Source: Eutreptiella sp. 'Long Island Sound 2002'
Taxonomy: Eukaryota > Euglenozoa > Euglenophyceae > Eutreptiales > Eutreptiaceae
Assembly: GCA_964036045.1 (NCBI GenBank)
Contig: OZ038380.1
Span: 10,315,913 to 10,379,912 of the forward strand
DNA: 64,000 nucleotides
Direction: 5' to 3'
In this document: piece by piece, positions 32,883 to 44,680 of the stretch
How the letters are laid out: each line of letters begins with the position of its first letter
How positions within the stretch are numbered: the first letter of the stretch is position 1
Program-made: the position numbers and the translations under genes
The notes under the pieces: generated by a model
What the model was told of the DNA's origin: nothing
Seen by the model: only the letters and a program-made list of their open reading frames with translations
Database searches by the model: none

Positions 32883-33916
32883 TTTGCCCACTTGTGGGCC
32901 ACTTCTGATTCTGCCCCCCGCTCTGAAGCGGTGGGGATCCCCGATACGGCAGGGGTGAGGTAGCCATTTCGCCCACTTGTGGGCCACTTCTGATTTTGCC
33001 CCCCGCTCTGAAGCGGTGGGGATCCCCGATACGGCAGGGGTGAGGTAGCCACTTTGCCCACTTGTGGGCCACTTCCCAATCTGCCCCGCGCTCTGAAGCG
33101 GTGGGGATCCCCGATACGGCAGGGGTGAGGTAGCCATTTCGCCCACTTGTGGGCCACTTCTGATTTTGCCTCCCGCTCTGAAGCGGTGGGGATCCCCGAT
33201 ACGGCAGGGGTGAGGTAGCCACTTGGCCCACTTGTGGGCCACTTCTGATTTTGCCCCCCGCTCTGAAGCGGTGGGGATCCCCGATACGGCAGGGGTGAGG
33301 TAGCCACTTTGCCCACTTGTGGGCCACTTCTGATTTTGCCCCCCGCTCTGAAGCGGTGGGGATCCCCGATACGGCAGGGGTGAGGTAGCCATTTCGCCCA
33401 CTTGTGGGCCACTTCTGATTCTGCCCCCCGCTCTGAAGCGGTGGGGATCCCCGATACGGCAGGGGTGAGGTAGCCATTTGGCCCACCTGTGGGCCACTTC
33501 TGATTTTGCCCCCCGCTCTGAAGCGGTGGGGATCCCCGATACGGCAGGGGTGAGGTAGCCACTTTGCCCACTTGTGGGCCACTTCTGATTCTGCCCCCCG
33601 CTCTGAAGCGGTGGGGATCCCCGATACGGCAGGGGTGAGGTAGCCACTTGGCCCACTTGTGGGCCACTTCTGATTCTGCCCCCCGCTCTGAAGCGGTGGG
33701 GATCCCCGATACGGCAGGGGTGAGGTAGCCATTTCGCCCACTTGTGGGCCACTTCTGATTTTGCCCCCCGCTCTGAAGCGGTGGGGATCCCCGATACGGC
33801 AGGGGTGAGGTAGCCACTTGGCCCACTTGTCAGCCACTTCTGATTTTGCCCCGCGCTCTAAAGCGGTGGGGATCCCCGATACGGCATGGGTGAGGTCGCC
33901 ACTTTGCCCACTTGTG
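32883..33916 (-). repeat. Satellite A, left array (part 2)
   Basis: Continues the 85-bp array in minus orientation after the insert, about 12 units. Its last units carry extra changes (for example GTCAGCCAC and TCTAAAGCGG), which is typical of an array edge. Confidence 0.99.
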
Positions 33917-34044
33917 GACTTCCTCCGCGGTTGTGGTTGGATGCCTTCTCGCTCCGCAAGCTCATCCACAACAGCCAACTCCTCCTTGTTTGCCCCAACA
34001 ATGTGTGGCTTGTCAAGGAGGGGGTCAAACTTAAGGCAAAGGTA
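33917..34044 (+). other. Open fragment, possible exon or gene remnant
   Basis: In the plus frame this reads PPRLWLDAFSLRKLIHNSQL, then LLVCPNNVWLVKEGVKLKAK. Composition is protein-like, but the frame enters from satellite sequence and overlaps the convergent minus ORF end. It could belong with the SWIM fragment on the same strand, with satellite units lying between them. Unproven. Confidence 0.3.
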
Positions 34045-34944
34045 TTAACGGGTAGGGGCAATCAGCAACAAGCGGAGCACCCAATGGAAATTACGCGAAT
34101 TATATATCTGCGCCACAATCAACGGTGGTGCAAAAGACATATCAATGGACGCGCGTTCCAAAGTGCTACGCGCCCATGATTCAACCAACGCCTGTCGGCG
34201 TTGTGGATTGGCACACGACGCATTCCACAACGAATCACGGACTGCCCATGCCACACCCATTGTGTCCCAATCTGCACTGAGAGCGGTCTGGGCTGCCCAC
34301 CAGTAATACACCGCAATTTGAGCACAGTCTGTGACATAGCTCTCGGAGGTGAGGTCCCTAAAATGGCGTGCCTCGAACTCATATTGTTGAGCCGATGGAC
34401 CTGGAACCGTGGCATGTAGTGGCGGCCCCCAATCGTCACCAAGCAATGCCTCGACCTCTGCCAAGGATGGGCGAAACGAGCCATGGCTATCACTGAGTGC
34501 CTTGCACACATTAGCAAGGATTTGTTCTGCAGGGCGACACCCAGCATGAGATGTTGGAGGGCTATCGGTACAGGGTGTGGCGACAACAACTTCGGACGGA
34601 ATGGAACTAGGCGGGATAGGGTCCAATGGGGTACTAGCTACATTGTCACAAGCAGCTACACCCACATTCACAGAGGGAGTTGGGTGGGTCCCTACAGCAA
34701 TTTCGGACGGGATGGAATTGGGTGGAACACGGTTCACAGAGGGAGTGGGGTGCAAAATGGTCTCGGCATCCACCTCCTTCTCCCACCTCTGTAGCACCCA
34801 TTTTACCTCATCCCTATCCTTGAACCGTCTCGCTAGGCACTCAAGTCCAACCAAGCAGTGAATGCACCCGTCGCAGTAGATGCACCACAAATACACGGCC
34901 CTATTGCATTGACCACAAGTGAATGGTGGACGGTACAGGCGCAT
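34045..34944 (-). CDS. Hypothetical Cys-cluster protein, ~299 aa, nested between opposed satellite arrays
   Basis: An uninterrupted minus-strand frame ends at TAA (34047-34045). The first ATG gives MRLYRPPFTCGQCNRAVYLW, followed by CIYCDGCIHC, so seven cysteines in the first 35 residues form a likely zinc cluster. The frame itself opens ten codons further upstream. A Pro/Ser/Thr linker then carries an internal duplication (PPNSIPSEIAVG and PPSSIPSEVVVA). The C-terminal half is Trp/Ala-rich and looks globular (QIAVYYWWAAQTALSADWDT, VRDSLWNASC). No family recognised. It is the only substantial ORF in the unique gap between the two arms of satellite A, so either the arrays expanded around it or it was captured. 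Confidence 0.55.
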   Translation of the reverse strand: MRLYRPPFTCGQCNRAVYLWCIYCDGCIHCLVGLECLARRFKDRDEVKWVLQRWEKEVDAETILHPTPSVNRVPPNSIPSEIAVGTHPTPSVNVGVAACDNVASTPLDPIPPSSIPSEVVVATPCTDSPPTSHAGCRPAEQILANVCKALSDSHGSFRPSLAEVEALLGDDWGPPLHATVPGPSAQQYEFEARHFRDLTSESYVTDCAQIAVYYWWAAQTALSADWDTMGVAWAVRDSLWNASCANPQRRQALVESWARSTLERASIDMSFAPPLIVAQIYNSRNFHWVLRLLLIAPTR

Positions 34945-35016
34945 TGAGTGCCACGAGGCGTTCCCGCGGGCCAACTCACGCTTCAGGTCTTGGCCAAGGG
35001 AGAGGGGTTTGCCGTA

Positions 35017-38000
35017 TCGGGGATCCCCACCGCTTCAGAGCGGGGGGCAAAATCAGAAGTGGCCCACAAGTGGGCAAAGTGGCTACCTCACCCCTGCCGT
35101 ATCGGGGATCCCCACCGCTTCAGAGCGGGGGGCAAAATCAGAAGTGGCCCACAAGTGGGCGAAATGGCTACCTCACCCCTGCCGTATCGGGGATCCCCAC
35201 CGCTTCAGAGCGGGGGGCAGAATCAGAAGTGGCCAACAAGTGGGCAAAGTGGCTACCTCACCCCTGCCGTATCGGGGATCCCCACCGCTTCAGAGCGGGG
35301 GGCAGAATCAGAAGTGGCCCACAAGTGGGCCAAGTGGCTACCTCACCCCTGCCGTATCGGGGATCCCCACCGCTTCAGAGCGGGGGGCAAAATCAGAAGT
35401 GGCCCACAAGTGGGCCAAGTGGCTACCTCACCCCTGCCGTATCGGGGATCCCCACCGCTTCAGAGCGGGGGGCAAAATCAGAAGTGGCCCACAAGTGGGC
35501 AAAGTGGCTACCTCACCCCTGCCGTATCGGGGATCCCCACCGCTTCAGAGCGGGGGGCAGAATCAGAAGTGGCCCACAAGTGGGCAAAGTGGCTACCTCA
35601 CCCCTGCCGTATCGGGGATCCCCACCGCTTCAGAGCGGGGGGCAGAATCAGAAGTGGCCCCCAAGTGGGCCAAGTGGCTACCTCACCCCTGCCGTATCGG
35701 GGATCCCCACCGCTTCAGAGCGGGGGGCAAAATCAGAAGTGGCCCACAAGTGGGCCAAGTGGCTACCTCACCCCTGCCGTATCGGGGATCCCCACCGCTT
35801 CAGAGCGGGGGGCAAAATCAGAAGTGGCCCACAAGTGGGCGAAATGGCTACCTCACCCCTGCCGTATCGGGGATCCCCACCGCTTCAGAGCGCGGGGCAG
35901 AATCAGAAGTGGCCCACAAGTGGGCAAAGTGGCTACCTCACCCCTGCCGTATCGGGGATCCCCACCGCTTCAGAGCGGGGGGCAGAATCAGAAGTGGCCC
36001 ACAAGTGGGCGAAAGTGCTACCTCACCCCTGCCATATCGGGGATCCCCACCGCTTCAGAGCGCGGGGCAAAATCAGAAGTGGCCCACAAGTGGGCAAAGT
36101 GGCTACCTCACCCCTGCCGTATCGGGGATACCCACCGCTTCAGAGCGGGGGGCAGAATCAGAAGTGGCCCACAAGTGGGCAAAGTGGCTACCTCACCCCT
36201 GCCGTATCGGGGATCCCCACCGCTTCAGAGCGGGGGGCAGAATCAGAAGTGGCCCACAAGTGGGCAAAGTGGCTACCTCACCCCTGCCGTATCGGGGATC
36301 CCCACCGCTTCAGAGCGGGGGGCAAAATCAGAAGTGGCCCACAAGTGGGCCAAATGGCTACCTCACCCTTGCCGTATCGGGGATCCCCACCGCTTCAGAG
36401 CGGGGGGCAGAATCAGAAGTGGCCCACAAGTGGGCGAAATGGCTACCTCACCCCTGCCGTATCGGGGATCCCCACCGCTTCAGAGCGGGAGGCAGAATCA
36501 GAAGTGGCCCACAAGTGGGCAAAGTGGCGACCTCACCCATGCCGTATCGGGGATCCCCACCGCTTTAGAGCGCGGGGCAAAATCAGAAGTGGGCCACAAG
36601 TGGGCCAAGTGGCTACCTCACCCCTGCCGTATCGGGGATCCCCACCGCTTCAGAGCGGGGGGCAAAATCAGAAGTGGCCCACAAGTGGGCAAAGTGGCTA
36701 CCTCACCCCTGCCGTATCGGGGATCCCCACCGCTTCAGAGCGGGGGGCAAAATCAGAAGTGGCCCACAAGTGGGCCAAATGGCTACCTCACCCCTGCCGT
36801 ATCGGGGATCCCCACCGCTTCAGAGCGGGGGGCAGAATCAGAAGTGGCCCACAAGTGGGCAAAGTTGCTACCTCACCCCTGCCGTATCGGGGATCCCCAC
36901 CGCTTCAGAGCGGGGGGTAAAATCAGAAGTGACCCACAAGTGGGCGAAGTGGCTACCTCACCCCTGCCGTATCGGGGATACCCACCGCTTCAGAGCGGGG
37001 GGCAGAATCAGAAGTGGCCCACAAGTGGGCAAAGTGGCTACCTCACCCCTGCCGTATCGGGGATCCCCACCGCTTCAGAGCGGGGGGCAAAATCAGAAGT
37101 GGCCCACAAGTGGGCGAAATGGCTACCTCACCCCTGCCGTATCGGGGATCCCCACCGCTTCAGAGCGGGGGGCAGAATCAGAAGTGGCCAACAAGTGGGC
37201 AAAGTGGCTACCTCACCCCTGCCGTATCGGGGATCCCCACCGCTTCAGAGCGGGGGGCAGAATCAGAAGTGGCCCACAAGTGGGCCAAGTGGCTACCTCA
37301 CCCCTGCCGTATCGGGGATCCCCACCGCTTCAGAGCGGGGGGCAAAATCAGAAGTGGCCCACAAGTGGGCCAAGTGGCTACCTCACCCCTGCCGTATCGG
37401 GGATCCCCACCGCTTCAGAGCGGGGGGCAAAATCAGAAGTGGCCCACAAGTGGGCAAAGTGGCTACCTCACCCCTGCCGTATCGGGGATCCCCACCGCTT
37501 CAGAGCGGGGGGCAGAATCAGAAGTGGCCCACAAGTGGGCAAAGTGGCTACCTCACCCCTGCCGTATCGGGGATCCCCACCGCTTCAGAGCGGGGGGCAG
37601 AATCAGAAGTGGCCCCCAAGTGGGCCAAGTGGCTACCTCACCCCTGCCGTATCGGGGATCCCCACCGCTTCAGAGCGGGGGGCAAAATCAGAAGTGGCCC
37701 ACAAGTGGGCCAAGTGGCTACCTCACCCCTGCCGTATCGGGGATCCCCACCGCTTCAGAGCGGGGGGCAAAATCAGAAGTGGCCCACAAGTGGGCGAAAT
37801 GGCTACCTCACCCCTGCCGTATCGGGGATCCCCACCGCTTCAGAGCGCGGGGCAGAATCAGAAGTGGCCCACAAGTGGGCAAAGTGGCTACCTCACCCCT
37901 GCCGTATCGGGGATCCCCACCGCTTCAGAGCGGGGGGCAGAATCAGAAGTGGCCCACAAGTGGGCGAAAGTGCTACCTCACCCCTGCCATATCGGGGATC

Positions 38001-38940
38001 CCCACCGCTTCAGAGCGGGGGGCAAAATCAGAAGTGGCCCACAAGTGGGCAAAGTGGCTACCTCACCCCTGCCGTATCGGGGATACCCACCGCTTCAGAG
38101 CGCGGGGCAGAATCAGAAGTGGCCCACAAGTGGGCAAAGTGGCTACCTCACCCCTGCCGTATCGGGGATCCCCACCGCTTCAGAGCGGGGGGCAGAATCA
38201 GAAGTGGCCCACAAGTGGGCAAAGTGGCTACCTCACCCCTGCCGTATCGGGGATCCCCACCGCTTCAGAGCGGGGGGCAAAATCAGAAGTGGCCCACAAG
38301 TGGGCCAAATGGCTACCTCACCCTTGCCGTATCGGGGATCCCCACCGCTTCAGAGCGGGGGGCAGAATCAGAAGTGGCCCACAAGTGGGCGAAATGGCTA
38401 CCTCACCCCTGCCGTATCGGGGATCCCCACCGCTTCAGAGCGGGAGGCAGAATCAGAAGTGGCCCACAAGTGGGCAAAGTGGCGACCTCACCCATGCCGT
38501 ATCGGGGATCCCCACCGCTTTAGAGCGCGGGGCAAAATCAGAAGTGGGCCACAAGTGGGCCAAGTGGCTACCTCACCCCTGCCGTATCGGGGATCCCCAC
38601 CGCTTCAGAGCGGGGGGCAAAATCAGAAGTGGCCCACAAGTGGGCAAAGTGGCTACCTCACCCCTGCCGTATCGGGGATCCCCACCGCTTCAGAGCGGGG
38701 GGCAAAATCAGAAGTGGCCCACAAGTGGGCCAAATGGCTACCTCACCCCTGCCGTATCGGGGATCCCCACCGCTTCAGAGCGGGGGGCAGAATCAGAAGT
38801 GGCCCACAAGTGGGCAAAGTTGCTACCTCACCCCTGCCGTATCGGGGATCCCCACCGCTTCAGAGCGGGGGGTAAAATCAGAAGTGACCCACAAGTGGGC
38901 GAAGTGGCTACCTCACCCCTGCCGTATCGGGGATACCCAC
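35017..38940 (+). repeat. 1,955-bp (23-unit) higher-order duplication in satellite A
   Basis: Four rare variants recur exactly 1955 bp apart: GGCCAACAAG (35231 and 37186), GGCCCCCAAG (35656 and 37611), GCGAAAGTGCTACC (36009 and 37964) and GGTAAAATCAGAAGTGACCC (36916 and 38871). 1955 is 23 x 85. Two complete copies stand side by side with only scattered differences, so the duplication is recent. Confidence 0.93.
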
Positions 38941-41170
38941 CGCTTCAGAGCGGGGGGCAGAATCAGAAGTGGCCCACAAGTGGGCAAAGTGGCTACCTCA
39001 CCCCTGCCGTATCGGGGATCCCCACCGCTTCAGAGCGGGGGGCAGAATCAGAAGTGGCCCACAAGTGGGCCAAGTGGCTACCTCACCCCTGCCGTATCGG
39101 AGATACCCACCGCTTCAGAGCGGGGGGCAGAATCAGAAGTGGCCCACAAGTGGGCAAAGTGGCTACCTCACCCCTGCCGTATCGGGGATTCCCACCGCTT
39201 CAGAGCGGGGGGCAAAATCAGAAGTGGCCCACAAGTGGGCCAAATGGCTACCTCACCCCTGCCGTATCGGAGATCCCCACCGCTTCAGAGCGGGGGGCAG
39301 AATCAGAAGTGGCCCACAAGTGGGCAAAGTGGCTACCTCACCCCTGCCGTATCGGGGATCCCCACCGCTTCAGAGCGGGGGGCAGAATCAGAAGTGGCCC
39401 ACAAGTGGGCGAAATGGCTACCTCACCCCTGCCGTATCGGGGATCCCCACCGCTTCAGAGCGGGAGGGAAAATCAGAAGTGGCCCACAAGTGGGCCAAGT
39501 GGCTACCTCACCCCTGCCGTATCGGGGATCCCCACCGCTTCAGAGCGGGGGGCAAAATCAGAAGTGGCCCACAAGTGGGCCAAGTGGCTACCTCACCCCT
39601 GCCGTATCGGGGATCCCCACCGCTTCAGAGCGGGGGGCAAAATCAGAAGTGGCCCACAAGTGGGCGAAATGGCTACCTCACCCCTGCCGTATCGGGGATC
39701 CCCACCGCTTCAGAGCGCGGGGCAGAATCAGAAGTGGCCCACAAGTGGGCAAAGTGGCTACCTCACCCCTGCCGTATCGGGGATCCCCACCGCTTCAGAG
39801 CGGGGGGCAAAATCAGAAGTGGCCCACAAGTGGGCGAAATGGCTACCTCATCCCCTGCCGTATCGGGGATCCCCACCGCTTCAGAGCGGGGGGCAGAATC
39901 AGAAGTGGCCCACAAGTGGGCAAAGTGGCTACCTCACCCCTGCCGTATCGGGGATCCCCACCGCTTCAGAGCGGGGGGCAAAATCAGAAGTGGCCCACAA
40001 GTGGGCAAAGTGGCAACCTCACCCCTGCCGTATCGGGGATCCCCAGCGCTTCAGAGCGGGGGGCAAAGTCAGAAGTGGCCCACAAGTGGGCGAAATGGCT
40101 ACCTCACCCCTGCCGTATCGGGGATCCCCACCGCTTCAGAGCGCGGGGCAGAATCAGAAGTGGCCCACAAGTGGGCAAAGTGGCTACCTCACCCCTGCCG
40201 TATCGGGGATCCCCACCGCTTCAGAGCGGGGGGCAGAATCAGAAGTGGCCCACAAGTGGGCAAAGTGGCTACCCCACCCCTGCCGTATCGGGGATCCCCA
40301 CCGCTTCAGAGCGGGGGGCAGAATCAGAAGTGGCCCACAAGTGGGCAAAGTGGCTACCTCACCCCTGCCGTATCGGGGATCCCCACCGCTTCAGAGCGGG
40401 GGACAGAATCAGAAGTGGCCCACAAGTGGGCCAAGTGGCTACCTCACCCCTGCCGTATCGGGGATCCCCACCGCTTCAGGACGGGGGACAGAATCAGAAG
40501 TGGCCCACAAGTGGGCCAAATGGCTACCTCACCCCTGCCGTATCGGGGATCCCCACCGCTTCAGAGCGGGGGGCAAAATCAGAAGTGGCCCACAAGTGGG
40601 CAAAGTGGCAACCTCACCCCTGCCGTATCGGGGATCCCCAGCGCTTCAGAGCGGGGGGCAAAATCAGAAGTGGCCCACAAGTGGGCGAAATGGCTACCTC
40701 ACCCCTGCCGTATCGGGGATCCCCACCGCTTCAGAGCGGGGGGCAGAATCAGAAGTGGCCCACAAGTGGGCAAAGTGGCTACCTCACCCCTGCCGTATCG
40801 GGGATCCCCACCGCTTCAGAGCGGGGGGCAAAATCAGAAGTGGCCCACAAGTGGGCGAAGTGGCTACCTCACCCCTGCCGTATCGGGGATCCCCACCGCT
40901 TCAGAGCGGGGGACAGAATCAGAAGTGGCCCACAAGTGGGCCAAGTGGCTACCTCACCCCTGCCGTATCGGGGATCCCCACCGCTTCAGAGCGGGGGGCA
41001 GAATCAGAAGTGGCCCACAAGTGGGCGAAATGGCTACCTCACCCCTGCCGTATCGGGGATCCCCAGCGCTTCAGAGCGCGGGGCAGAATCAGAAGTGGCC
41101 CACAAGTGGGCAAAGTGGCTACCTCACCCCTGCCGTATCGGGGATCCCCACCGCTTCAGAGCGGGGGGCA

Positions 41171-44100
41171 GAATGAGAAGTGGCCCACAAGTGGGCAAAG
41201 TGGCCACCTCACCCCTGCCGTATCGGGGATCCCCACCGCTTCAGAGCGGGGGGCAGAATCAGAAGTGGCCCACAAGTGGGCAAAGTGGCTACCTCACCCC
41301 TGCCGTATCGGGGATCCCCACCGCTTCAGAGCGGGGGGCAAAATCAGAAGTGGCCCACAAGTGGGCAAAGTGGCTACCTCACCCCTGCCGTATCGGGGAT
41401 CCCCACCGCTTCAGAGCGGGGGGCAGAATCAGAAGTGGCCCACAAGTGGGCCAAGTGGCTACCTCACCCCTGCCGTATCGGGGATCCCCACCGCTTCAGA
41501 GCGGGAGGCAGAATCAGAAGTGGCCCACAAGTGGGCAAAGTGGCTACCTCACCCCTGCCGTATCGGGGATCCCCACCGCTTCAGAGCGGGGGGCAGAATC
41601 AGAAGTGGCCCACAAGTGGGCGAAATGGCTACCTCACCCCTGCCGTATCGGGGATCCCCACCGCTTCAGAGCGGGGGGCAGAATCAGAAGTGGCCCACAA
41701 GTGGGCCAAATGGCTACCTCACCCCTGCCGTATCGGGGATCCCCACCGCTTCAGAGCGGGGGGCAGAATCAGAAGTGGCCCACAAGTGGGCAAAGTGGCT
41801 ACCTCACCCCTGCCGTATCGGGGATCCCCACCGCTTCAGAGCGGGGGGCAGAATCAGAAGTGGCCCACAAGTGGGCGAAATGGCTACCTCACCCCTGCCG
41901 TATCGGGGATCCCCACCGCTTCAGAGCGGGGGGGGAAATCAGAAGTGGCCCACAAGTGGGCGAAGTGGCTACCTCACCCCTGCCGTATCGGGGATCCCCA
42001 CCGCTTCAGAGCGGGGGGCAAAATCAGAAGTGGCCCACAAGTGGGCCAAGTGGCTACCTCACCCCTGCCGTATCGGGGATCCCCACCGCTTCAGAGCGGG
42101 GGGCAAAATCAGAAGTGGCCCACAAGTGGGCGAAATGGCTACCTCACCCCTGCCGTATCGGGGATCCCCACCGCTTCAGAGCGCGGGGCAGAATCAGAAG
42201 TGGCCCACAAGTGGGCAAAGTGGCTACCTCACCCCTGCCGTATCGGGGATCCCCACCGCTTCAGAGCGGGGGGCAAAATCAGAAGTGGCCCACAAGTGGG
42301 CGAAATGGCTACCTCACCCCTGCCGTATCGGGGATCCCCACCGCTTCAGAGCGGGGGGCAGAATCAGAAGTGGCCCACAAGTGGGCAAAGTGGCTACCTC
42401 ACCCCTGCCGTATCGGGGATCCCCACCGCTTCAGAGCGGGGGGCAGAATCAGAAGTGGCCCACAAGTGGGCAAAGTGGCAACCTCACCCCTGCCGTATCG
42501 GGGATCCCCAGCGCTTCAGAGCGGGGGGCAAAATCAGAAGTGGCCCACAAGTGGGCAAAGTGGCTACCTCACCCCTGCCGTATCGGGGATCCCCAGCGCT
42601 TCAGAGCGGGGGGCAAAATCAGAAGTGGCCCACAAGTGGGCGAAATGGCTACCTCACCCCTGCCGTATCGGGGATCCCCACCGCTCCAGAGCGGGGGGCA
42701 GAATCAGAAGTGGCCCACAAGTGGGCAAGGTGGCTACCCCACCCCTGCCGTATCGGGGATCCCCACCGCTTCAGAGCGGGGGGCAGAATCAGAAGTGGCC
42801 CACAAGTGGGCAAAGTGGCTACCTCACCCCTGCCGTATCGGGGATCCCCACCGCTTCAGAGCGGGGGGCAAAATCAGAAGTGGCCCACAAGTGGGCCAAA
42901 TGGCTACCTCATCCCTGCCGTATCGGGGATCCCCACCGCTTCAGAGCGGGGGGCAGAATCAGAAGTGGCCCACAAGTGGGCCAAATGGCTACCTCACCCC
43001 TGCCGTATCGGGGATCCCCACCGCTTCAGAGCGGGAGGCAGAATCAGAAGTGGCCCACAAGTGGGCCAAGTGGCTACCTCACCCCTGCCGTATCGGGGAT
43101 CCCCACCGCTTCAGAGCGGGGGGCAGAATCAGAAGTGGCCCACAAGTGGGCAAAGTGGCTACCTCACCCCTGCCGTATCGGGGATCCCCACCGCTTCAGA
43201 GCGGGGGACAAAATCAGAAGTGGCCCACAAGTGGGCGAAGTGGCTACCTCACCCCTGCCGTATCGGGGATCCCCACCGCTTCAGAGCGGGGGACAGAATC
43301 AGAAGTGGCCCACAAGTGGGCCAAGTGGCTACCTCACCCCTGCCGTATCGGGGATCCCCACCGCTTCAGAGCGGGGGGCAGAATCAGAAGTGGCCCACAA
43401 GTGGGCGAAATGGCTACCTCACCCCTGCCGTATCGGGGATCCCCACCGCTTCAGAGCGCGGGGCAGAATCAGAAGTGGCCCACAAGTGGGCAAAGTGGCT
43501 ACCTCACCCCTGCCGTATCGGGGATCCCCACCGCTTCAGAGCGGGGGGCAGAATGAGAAGTGGCCCACAAGTGGGCAAAGTGGCCACCTCACCCCTGCCG
43601 TATCGGGGATCCCCACCGCTTCAGAGCGCGGGGCAGAATCAGAAGTGGCCCACAAGTGGGCAAAGTGGCTACCTCACCCCTGCCGTATCGGGGATCCCCA
43701 CCGCTTCAGAGCGCGGGGCAGAATCAGAAGTGGCCCACAAGTGGGCAAAGTGGCTACCTCACCCCTGCCGTATCGGGGATCCCCACCGCTTCAGAGCGGG
43801 GGGCAAAATCAGAAGTGGCCCACAAGTGGGCGAAGTGGCTACCTCACCCCTGCCGTATCGGGGATCCCCACCGCTTCAGAGCGGGGGGCAGAATCAGAAG
43901 TGGCCCACAAGTGGGCCAAGTGGCTACCTCACCCCTGCCGTATCGGGGATCCCCACCGCTTCAGAGCGGGAGGCAGAATCAGAAGTGGCCCACAAGTGGG
44001 CAAAGTGGCTACCTCACCCCTGCCGTATCGGGGATCCCCACCGCTTCAGAGCGGGGGGCAGAATCAGAAGTGGCCCACAAGTGGGCGAAATGGCTACCTC

Positions 44101-44680
44101 ACCCCTGCCGTATCGGGGATCCCCACCGCTTCAGAGCGGGGGGCAAAATCAGAAGTGGCCCACAAGTGGGCGAAGTGGCTACCTCACCCCTGCCGTATCG
44201 GGGATCCCCACCGCTTCAGAGCGGGGGGCAGAATCAGAAGTGGCCCACAAGTGGGCCAAGTGGCTACCTCACCCCTGCCGTATCGGGGATCCCCACCGCT
44301 TCAGAGCGGGGGGCAGAATCAGAAGTGGCCCACAAGTGGGCGAAATGGCTACCTCACCCCTGCCGTATCGGGGATCCCCACCGCTTCAGAGCGCGGGGCA
44401 GAATCAGAAGTGGCCCACAAGTGGGCAAAGTGGCTACCTCACCCCTGCCGTATCGGGGATCCCCACCGCTTCAGAGCGGGGGGCAAAATCAGAAGTGGCC
44501 CACAAGTGGGCGAAATGGCTACCTCACCCCTGCCGTATCGGGGATCCCCACCGCTTCAGAGCGGGGGGCAGAATCAGAAGTGGCCCACAAGTGGGCAAAG
44601 TGGCTACCTCACCCCTGCCGTATCGGGGATCCCCACCGCTTCAGAGCGGGGGGCAGAATGAGAAGTGGCCCACAAGTGGG
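41171..44680 (+). repeat. Further higher-order copies in satellite A (2,380 and 1,105 bp)
   Basis: The variant GAATGAGAAG occurs at 41171, 43551 and 44656. The intervals of 2380 and 1105 bp are 28 and 13 units. In each case the following unit has CAAAGTGGCCACCTCA. Repeated block duplications of different sizes shaped this part of the array. Confidence 0.85.

Noticed and set aside
30314-33978. Minus-strand frames of 300-680 codons over the left satellite A array
   Set aside because: Same artefact as in the right array. They also run into the GAGAAACC repeat or into unique inserts without a proper start or stop.
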